NCBI GenBank assembly: GCA_003342895.1
Contig: PTFA01000158.1
Coordinates: 1,939,559-2,003,558, forward strand
DNA length: 64,000 bases
Direction: 5' to 3'
Origin: Casuarius casuarius
Lineage: Eukaryota > Chordata > Aves > Casuariiformes > Casuariidae
The position numbers and the translations under genes were made by a program. Numbering within the stretch: position 1 is the stretch's first letter; each line of letters opens with the position of its first letter. Positions 62,901 to 64,000 of the stretch are shown here, one piece after another. The notes under the pieces were generated by a model. It ran no database searches and was not told the DNA's origin. It saw only the letters and a program-made list of their open reading frames with translations.

Positions 62901-64000
62901 ATTTTACTTTTCAAAGACACTGTACTTATTGTCATCGAAGATTTCAAATATCTTCTGCAGCAAAAATCCAGACAGCTGCTTCATCTTTTGAAGACAATAT
63001 ATGACACTTTATGCCATTATTAAAACTTCAAATAATAAGTGTGTACTCTGACAGTATTTTTCCAGAAGGCTTATGATTATTGACAGCATCGCAGTACCAA
63101 TAGCCTTTTACAGATGAAGAACCACCATTGAATAAAGCTCATCATCCTTGGTTTGGATGGATTTCCAAAACTAAAATGACTTTCAGGGCTTATAAGTGTA
63201 ACTAAATGTGACATCTGGCATGTGAGCTCAGCGTTTCCCTTGTGTTCTCCTGACACCGTGAAGGATGATGTTTTCATTAAAGAAAATAGCAGCCCCTTAA
63301 ACAAGTAAACTTATAAAACCCAGTTGGTCCAATTAACTTCGGGTACTATTTTCCAAGAGATAGGAAAGCATTATTATTATTCCAATTCAGATTTCATTAG
63401 GCATCCTCTCTCTTTTTTTAAGCAGCTTGAGCTCAATTTCTGATTGATTATACACATTTTTTCCTTTCAACTTCAAACATACTTTTTTCTTAGAACATGT
63501 GCTAGAGCTTGTAGAAGTTTTCTTCTCTCTTCCACAGAATTTGCTTGCTTTATCTGTTGTTACATCATTCAATTATCAAGAAGTAGATGGCTCAAAAGCC
63601 CACAGAATCAATTAGCATCAGATTTTCTTCTCATAGAAACATGCCAAATTGCTATTATTATTTAAATTCTAGTAAAGCCATTGGTTTTAAAACATCTCAG
63701 TTGAATTTATTTCTCCCTAGTTGGGAAAAAGTAGATGAAGTCACCTGCTCTCCAGCTTGTTATGCTCTCAAGGAGCCCAGAGACGACTGTGGAAGAACTT
63801 CCATTTGTGCAACATCCGTGGCATACAAGAGAGAGAAAACATGTTGAAGGTATTATGACAAAGGGAAGAAAGTGGAAGAGTGGAACAGACACCTATATTT
63901 TCATGGACAAGGTTGCTTCTGTACAGTCTGAGTTGCACTTTTCCTACCTGGTCTTGAATTAAGAGGTTCCAGATTCCCTTCCTGCCTTTGTCAAGAAAAG
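56913..64000 (-). other. NOX4: NOX4 intron, 3' part
   Basis: At least 7.1 kb of intron upstream of the GGIGVTPF exon. I searched for the preceding exon, expected to encode a segment ending in NYPK, and found no match, so it lies right of the window. An old interspersed repeat sits at about 61.68-62.04 kb. Open frames of 60-95 codons are scattered and lack homology that I recognise. Confidence 0.85.
61680..62040. repeat. Unassigned old interspersed repeat (C)
   Basis: The words TTATTAACACCTAAATGTTG, AGTGGGGCCTAGAGAGAGAT, CTCTGGAATGGCAGCTGAAG, CACTAGACACCTAGCCTGAG and GACACCTACATTTAGATATC, then CGACTGCAGATGAATCCC, form a long block. It is rich in CCTAA/CCTAG words and looks like an old sauropsid interspersed repeat. 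It shares the TCTGGAATG.CAG word with the reverse complement of the element at about 33.6 kb. The family name is not assigned. Confidence 0.5.

Larger units (their letters stand above)
44366..64000 (-). other. NOX4: NOX4 gene body, 3' part
   Basis: This is the 3' portion of NADPH oxidase 4 on the - strand. Five consecutive coding exons are recognised at 56793-56912, 53213-53321, 52556-52624, 50390-50490 and 45153-45273. They join in correct phase to give 173 C-terminal residues, about human residues 406-578. Exons encoding the transmembrane haem domain and the FAD-binding part lie right of the window. NOX4 pairs with p22phox in membranes and makes mainly hydrogen peroxide. Its 3' end faces that of TYR. 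Confidence 0.93.

Noticed and set aside
57000..64000. Possible further NOX4 exon upstream of the GGIGVTPF exon
   Set aside because: I looked on the - strand for a segment ending in NYPK and for a G-D-W-T-E-R-F coding match and saw neither, so no exon is claimed.
1..64000. Search for CRISPR arrays, bacterial operons, tRNA or rRNA genes and an undescribed multi-gene system
   Set aside because: The window is vertebrate intronic and intergenic DNA. No regularly spaced identical repeats, clustered coding frames or RNA-gene signatures were seen.

Overview
The window is vertebrate nuclear DNA with two split genes that converge. The left part carries the 3' half of tyrosinase (TYR) on the + strand. 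The right part carries the 3' half of NADPH oxidase 4 (NOX4) on the - strand. About 20 kb of intergenic DNA lies between them. Nearly all of the sequence is intronic or intergenic, and only about 0.93 kb is coding. TYR beside NOX4 in tail-to-tail orientation is also the human 11q14.3 arrangement. The exon sequences and CR1-type retrotransposon remnants point to a sauropsid. A bird is most likely, but a crocodilian or turtle cannot be excluded from this sequence alone. One undetermined base (16474) indicates a draft assembly.

Layout. 1-15546: 3' part of TYR intron 3, with a small CpG-rich patch at the left edge, a degenerate minisatellite-like array (about 4030-4905), old repeats and a GC-rich stretch near 14 kb. 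15547-15728: TYR coding exon 4 (182 bp). 15729-24319: intron 4, ending in a CR1 remnant. 24320-24543: TYR last coding exon, with transmembrane helix, cytoplasmic tail and stop, then a short 3' UTR with an ATTAAA signal at 24785. About 24.8-44.4 kb: intergenic, with dispersed old repeats and no recognisable gene. About 44.4-45.15 kb: probable NOX4 3' UTR. 45153-56912: the last five coding exons of NOX4 (read right to left: 56793-56912, 53213-53321, 52556-52624, 50390-50490, 45153-45273). Their splice sites and phases join without a break. 56913-64000: part of the next NOX4 intron, with no exon found.

Tyrosinase is the melanosomal copper enzyme of melanin synthesis. The exons here encode the end of its lumenal domain, its membrane anchor and its sorting tail. 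NOX4 is a membrane oxidase that produces hydrogen peroxide. The exons here encode the C-terminal NADPH-binding part of its dehydrogenase domain. The two genes are neighbours but are not known to act in one pathway. I found no bacterial-type operon, CRISPR array, RNA gene or undescribed multi-gene system. Most open frames longer than 60 codons look like chance frames in non-coding DNA.
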